From the NCBI GenBank assembly GCA_964424105.1, contig CAYRHJ010000012.1, positions 1-27,131 on the forward strand: a DNA stretch of 27,131 nucleotides, in the 5' to 3' direction. Below are positions 24,250 to 27,131 of the stretch, piece by piece. Source of the stretch: CAYRHJ01 sp964424105. GTDB taxonomy: Bacteria > Planctomycetota > Phycisphaerae > UBA1845. Below the pieces are notes generated by a model. It saw only the letters and a program-made list of their open reading frames with translations, ran no database searches and was not told where the DNA came from. The position numbers and the translations under genes are program-made. How positions within the stretch are numbered: position 1 is the first letter of the stretch; the number at the start of each line of letters is the position of its first letter.

Positions 24250-24789
24250 TCACGACCGGCTCAACGTCCAGACGTACGCAGCCAACGCGGCCAGGTCCTC
24301 CTCGTCGGGCACCAGCCGCGTCACCGGGTTCATCGCAAACGGGCGATTCGGGTCACGCAGCTTCTCGCGGGGAACACCGCTCTTCAGAACCGCCAAGATG
24401 CCTGCCACACTGCCATCGCAATGATCCCACTGATCGTCCGTCAAGTCAGGCCCGCGCTCACCGCCCCGCCCCGTCTTCATATGACACTTGGCACAAGACC
24501 CCGCGGCGAATGCTTCCGCTCCACGCTCCAACGTCTTGGCCGAGGGCTTCGTCTCGACGACGGCCGTCGCTTTCACTTCCACCACCGGCGTTGCAACGGT
24601 CGACGTCGATGACGAATCCGGTTCAGCCACACCCGGTTGATCCTGCCGCGCTGATGGGGCCACCGGTCGAGAGGCCTCGCGTTCCTTCAGCGTCTTCGGT
24701 CGCGCTGCCGTATCCGCAGTTTGATCGCACCCTGACGTCACAACACAAAAAACCACAACCAGCCATCGCATACAACATCGCGCAAACAT
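24250..24789 (-). CDS. Lipoprotein c-type cytochrome (mono-haem)
   Basis: A 179-aa protein. Its signal MRWLVVVFCVVTSGC ends in lipobox TSGC. A Pro/Ser/Thr/Val-rich linker of about 65 residues follows, then a class I cytochrome c domain of about 85 residues. Haem attachment is CAKCH (context AAGSCAKCHMKTGRGGERGPDLT). The axial Met is probably in RPFAMNPVTRLVPDEEDLAALAAYVWTL, a typical C-terminal helix. It should sit on the periplasmic side and pass electrons to or from an unknown partner. ATG 24789 has GAGGAG about 10 nt upstream; an in-frame ATG at 24771 is also possible, and a longer frame extends to 24819. No oxidase or other electron-transfer gene is adjacent. Confidence 0.85.
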   Translation of the reverse strand: MFARCCMRWLVVVFCVVTSGCDQTADTAARPKTLKEREASRPVAPSARQDQPGVAEPDSSSTSTVATPVVEVKATAVVETKPSAKTLERGAEAFAAGSCAKCHMKTGRGGERGPDLTDDQWDHCDGSVAGILAVLKSGVPREKLRDPNRPFAMNPVTRLVPDEEDLAALAAYVWTLSRS

Positions 24790-25116
24790 GGTTTGAAGAC
24801 TCCTCAGTGGATTCGCCATACCGGACGCACCTGCCCCTGACCGATCAGGTGAGGCCCCGTTCGTTTGGATCTCGTCTCAGTCCGGTCAGGATAATCGAAA
24901 GCGACCCACGAATCGACAGCGGCAGACGCGATGTCATCATGCAGCATAATCCATAAACGGCGGAAGTGCGCGCGGATTCTGATCAGCCAACAAGATCGTA
25001 CAGACGACGCCCCGAACATTCGCACCCACCGCAACACCCACCATGAAAATCCGCGACTTTTCTAAAAACGTGTCCAAGACGCATTCTTTTTGTACCGTGC
25101 CGCGACCGCTTCCAAT

Positions 25117-25188
25117 CCGCGAGCGCGAAGCGAGCGGTCTTCCGGAACGGGTGGCCCACCTCCTTTGGAGGTGGGGGAGTCGATGATC
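25117..25188 (+). repeat. Families C and B in tandem
   Basis: Family C variant (25117-25139) is followed 9 bp later by family B (25149-25188), the same order as at 22056-22165. The 1020-bp spacer 24790-25809 between the divergent cytochrome and wecB genes holds at least six repeat copies and no credible gene. Its first 300 bp (24790-25090) show nothing I can assign. Confidence 0.85.
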
Positions 25189-25212
25189 AGAGCGCCAGTT
25201 CGTACGGCCCGC

Positions 25213-25323
25213 TTCACCCGCCTCTTAACAGAGCCGCGACCGCCTGCATCCGTCATTCCGGCGAACGCCGGAATCCAGAATTCGCAGCGCGGGTTTCACC
25301 CGCCTCTTAACAGAGCCGCGACC
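25213..25323 (+). repeat. Direct repeat of family D flanking a family A palindrome
   Basis: A 29-nt sequence at 25213-25241 is repeated exactly at 25295-25323. Between them lies a family A palindrome (25251-25280) identical to 17630-17659. Confidence 0.87.
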
Positions 25324-25350
25324 GTCAGGGAGCGGGAATCATGTCTGGCT

Positions 25351-25390
25351 GGGTGGCCCACCTCCTTTGGAGGTGGGGGAGCCGATGACC
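25351..25390 (+). repeat. Hairpin repeat of family B, copy 4
   Basis: Same 9-bp stem with TTT loop as 15310-15349; only the last bases differ. It follows the D-A-D block by 27 bp. Confidence 0.87.
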
Positions 25391-25454
25391 ACATCGTGTG
25401 GCCGAATGTCGCGGATTCTGTAAACGTGCGGAACACCGACCGAAACTGTTTCAT

Positions 25455-25549
25455 CCCGTCAATCTTGTAAATCCTGTCAATTCTCGCCCGATGATCGGCG
25501 TTCGGAGTATCTCGAACACGCAACCCAACTCCGCGTTCATCGTCGCCAC
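25455..25549 (+). repeat. 9-bp periodic repeat joined to the inverted copy of the 15391-15456 repeat
   Basis: Three 9-bp units (cccgtcaat, cttgtaaat, cctgtcaat) at 25455-25481 are followed by a 63-bp block at 25487-25549. That block matches the reverse complement of 15391-15456. Confidence 0.7.
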
Positions 25550-25809
25550 CTGAAGCTGTCAATCTGTGCGGAACCGCCATCGCCAGCCTGTGCGTTTAGG
25601 CACGCCGACGCGTCACGGAGCGGAAATCCACATGTATCCGCCCAGATCGCGCTCATCAAACGATTCAAGTCACGATATTACCGTTCGTTTTGCCTTCCCC
25701 GCTGGCCGATACTATTCTTCATGCCGACCGGGCGGATCGAACCTCACCGCCCCGCAAGGCGAATGGACAAGCGTCAATGCGACACCCTACACTCAATCAA
25801 GGGTCAACC

Positions 25810-26946
25810 ATGAAGATCATTAATGTTTGCGGGGCCAGGCCGAACTTCATGAAAATCGCCCCGCTGATGCACGCTTATCGCGATCAACACCTGATCCATC
25901 CGCTGCTGGTGCACACCGGTCAACATTACGACGAGCGCATGAATCGCTGGTTCTTCGACGAATTGGACATCCCGCCCCCGGACATCAACCTGGAAGTCGG
26001 CAGCGCCTCGCACGCCGTCCAGACCGCCGAAATCATGAAGCGCTTCGAGCCGGTCTGTCTCAATCAGCAGCCCGACGCCGTCCTGGTAGTGGGCGACGTG
26101 AACTCCACCATCGCCTGTGCGTTGGTCGCGGTGAAACTGGGAATTCGTGTCATCCACGTGGAGGCTGGTCTGCGGTCCTTCGATCGTAGCATGCCCGAGG
26201 AAATCAACCGCGTCCTGACCGACTCCATCTCCGACCTGTTGTTCGTGACCGAGCCCAGCGGCCTGACCAACCTGCAACGCGAAGGAATCGCCGAGGAAAA
26301 AATCCATCTCGTCGGAAACGTGATGATCGATACACTACGCCGCTTTCAAGCCCGTTCGGGAGAATCAAAAGTCCGCGAGTCGCTGGAATTGACGAACAAG
26401 CCCTACGCCGTCCTGACGCTGCATAGGCCCGCCAACGTCGATGACCCCGGCGTCTTCGGACGCCTGCTCGACGCATTGGCCGTGATCCAGAAATCAATGG
26501 CCGTCATTTTTCCGATTCACCCCAGGACGCGGGCCAATCTCGAATGCAGCGACGCGGGTCGGCGCCTCAAGAGCCTGTCCGCCATTCGCGTGATCGAGCC
26601 GCTGGGCTATCTCGATTTCCTGAATCTCATGTCCCACGCCAATTGCGTGCTGACGGATTCCGGCGGCATTCAAGAAGAGACCACCATCTTGGGCGTTCCC
26701 TGTTTAACCCTGCGTGACAACACCGAGCGACCCGTGACCATCGATCAAGGCACCAACCGATTGGTGGGCTGCGATCCGAAGAAAATTGTGCATGCGTTCC
26801 AAGCTGCCCAAGCCGCCGATCGCCAACCAAAGCAGCCGGCGCTTTGGGATGGAAATGCGGCTGGCCGCATCGTCAACGTCATTGCAGCCTGGGGGCAAGT
26901 GCCGGCGGAAATCAATACATCGGCTCACCAAATCCAAGCCAGATAG
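25810..26946 (+). CDS. wecB: UDP-N-acetylglucosamine 2-epimerase, non-hydrolysing
   Basis: A 378-aa protein that interconverts UDP-GlcNAc and UDP-ManNAc, supplying ManNAc-type sugars for surface polysaccharide. The GT-B fold signature is complete: INVCGARPNFMKIAPLM at the N-terminus, HTGQHYD, VVGDVNSTIA (Asp96), HVEAGLRSFDRSMPEEINR (Glu118, Glu131), LTLHRPANVD (His205) and LTDSGGIQEETTILGVPCLTLR with the UDP-binding region. These correspond to the catalytic residues known for E. coli WecB (Asp95, Glu117, Glu131, His213). Length equals the family's. ATG 25810 is preferred over an in-frame upstream start at 25690 because AAGGG lies about 8 nt before it and conserved sequence begins immediately. 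No other polysaccharide gene is visible, but the window ends soon after. Confidence 0.95.
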   Translation: MKIINVCGARPNFMKIAPLMHAYRDQHLIHPLLVHTGQHYDERMNRWFFDELDIPPPDINLEVGSASHAVQTAEIMKRFEPVCLNQQPDAVLVVGDVNSTIACALVAVKLGIRVIHVEAGLRSFDRSMPEEINRVLTDSISDLLFVTEPSGLTNLQREGIAEEKIHLVGNVMIDTLRRFQARSGESKVRESLELTNKPYAVLTLHRPANVDDPGVFGRLLDALAVIQKSMAVIFPIHPRTRANLECSDAGRRLKSLSAIRVIEPLGYLDFLNLMSHANCVLTDSGGIQEETTILGVPCLTLRDNTERPVTIDQGTNRLVGCDPKKIVHAFQAAQAADRQPKQPALWDGNAAGRIVNVIAAWGQVPAEINTSAHQIQAR

Positions 26947-27008
26947 CCCGGATTATTCGTCGGCGATTTCTTTACCGAGCAGCGACCGTCAGAGCTTGAG
27001 AATCTTTT

Positions 27009-27131
27009 TCAACGGCACGGGGCTTCTTGGGATTCGCCGGTGCTCGTTTTCATCCGGCCGTCGGAACCGCTGGTTATGTTGAATCCGACGTTTCCGTTAT
27101 TCCTCCTGTCGCCGTTTCCGTTATTCCTCCT
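27009..27131 (-). CDS. C-terminal end of an Asn-rich protein entering from the right edge (possible FGE/C-type-lectin-fold C-terminus)
   Basis: On the minus strand the frame is open from base 27131 to TGA at 27009-27011, 40 codons. It starts with two 8-residue units (RRNNGNGD, RRNNGNVG) followed by F and a polar tail ending APCR. 'NN.GN.GF' just before the C-terminus is typical of formylglycine-generating-enzyme-like and C-type-lectin-fold proteins, including many targets of diversity-generating retroelements. The frame is short and cut, so this is a suggestion. It is convergent with wecB, with a 62-bp spacer. Confidence 0.35.
   Translation of the reverse strand, partial: RRNNGNGDRRNNGNVGFNITSGSDGRMKTSTGESQEAPCR
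27091..27131. repeat. 24-bp direct repeat at the window edge
   Basis: The unit at 27091-27114 (starts tttccgttattcctcct) is followed by an identical second copy of which 17 bases lie inside the window (27115-27131). It is in frame with the partial minus-strand coding end and may continue beyond the edge. Confidence 0.75.

Noticed and set aside
24804..25037. 77-codon minus-strand ORF upstream of the cytochrome gene
   Set aside because: It overlaps the start region of the cytochrome gene in another frame, has Arg/Trp-rich composition and no start signal.

Overview
The window looks like a chromosomal stretch of a Gram-negative, GC-rich bacterium, most likely a planctomycete or close relative. 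That placement is inferred from several signs: large secreted proteins of unknown function, many lipoprotein signals, Kdo/LPS-export genes with an unusual architecture, and intergenic spaces full of short palindromic repeats. No rRNA, tRNA, transposase, integrase or CRISPR array was found.

Left part (1-7150). A truncated membrane-anchored protein runs off the left edge on the minus strand. It is followed by a translationally coupled plus-strand pair, dacB (PBP4-type peptidase) and an EamA-type exporter. Three minus-strand genes come next: an RsbU/SpoIIE-type PP2C phosphatase, a lipoprotein made of three thioredoxin-like domains without CxxC, and an unknown lipoprotein.

Middle part (7150-15160). 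About 1.15 kb without a convincing gene precedes a minus-strand LPS module. In this module kdsC (Kdo-8-P phosphatase) abuts a very large (about 1200 aa) LptC/LptA/OstA-like protein. E. coli keeps the order kdsC-lptC-lptA as separate small genes, so this looks like a merged, multi-repeat version of the periplasmic LPS bridge. Reading the other way are trpS-scpA-ridA, each overlapping the next by ATGA.

Right part (15160-27131). A lipoprotein alpha/beta hydrolase is coupled to yidD. Facing them is a minus-strand group: a DUF3352-like secreted protein, a 772-aa secreted protein whose signal peptide is built from 18-bp tandem repeats, and sppA. A lipoprotein cytochrome c and wecB (UDP-GlcNAc 2-epimerase) diverge from a 1-kb repeat-filled spacer. 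At the extreme right edge a minus-strand coding end rich in Asn codons enters the window; it resembles the C-terminus of formylglycine-enzyme/C-type-lectin-fold proteins.

Common theme: much of the window concerns the cell envelope (peptidoglycan trimming, LPS precursor and export, lipoproteins, signal-peptide turnover, YidD, nucleotide-sugar supply). At least four families of short palindromic or direct repeats occur repeatedly and in mosaic combinations between genes. They generate many spurious small ORFs.
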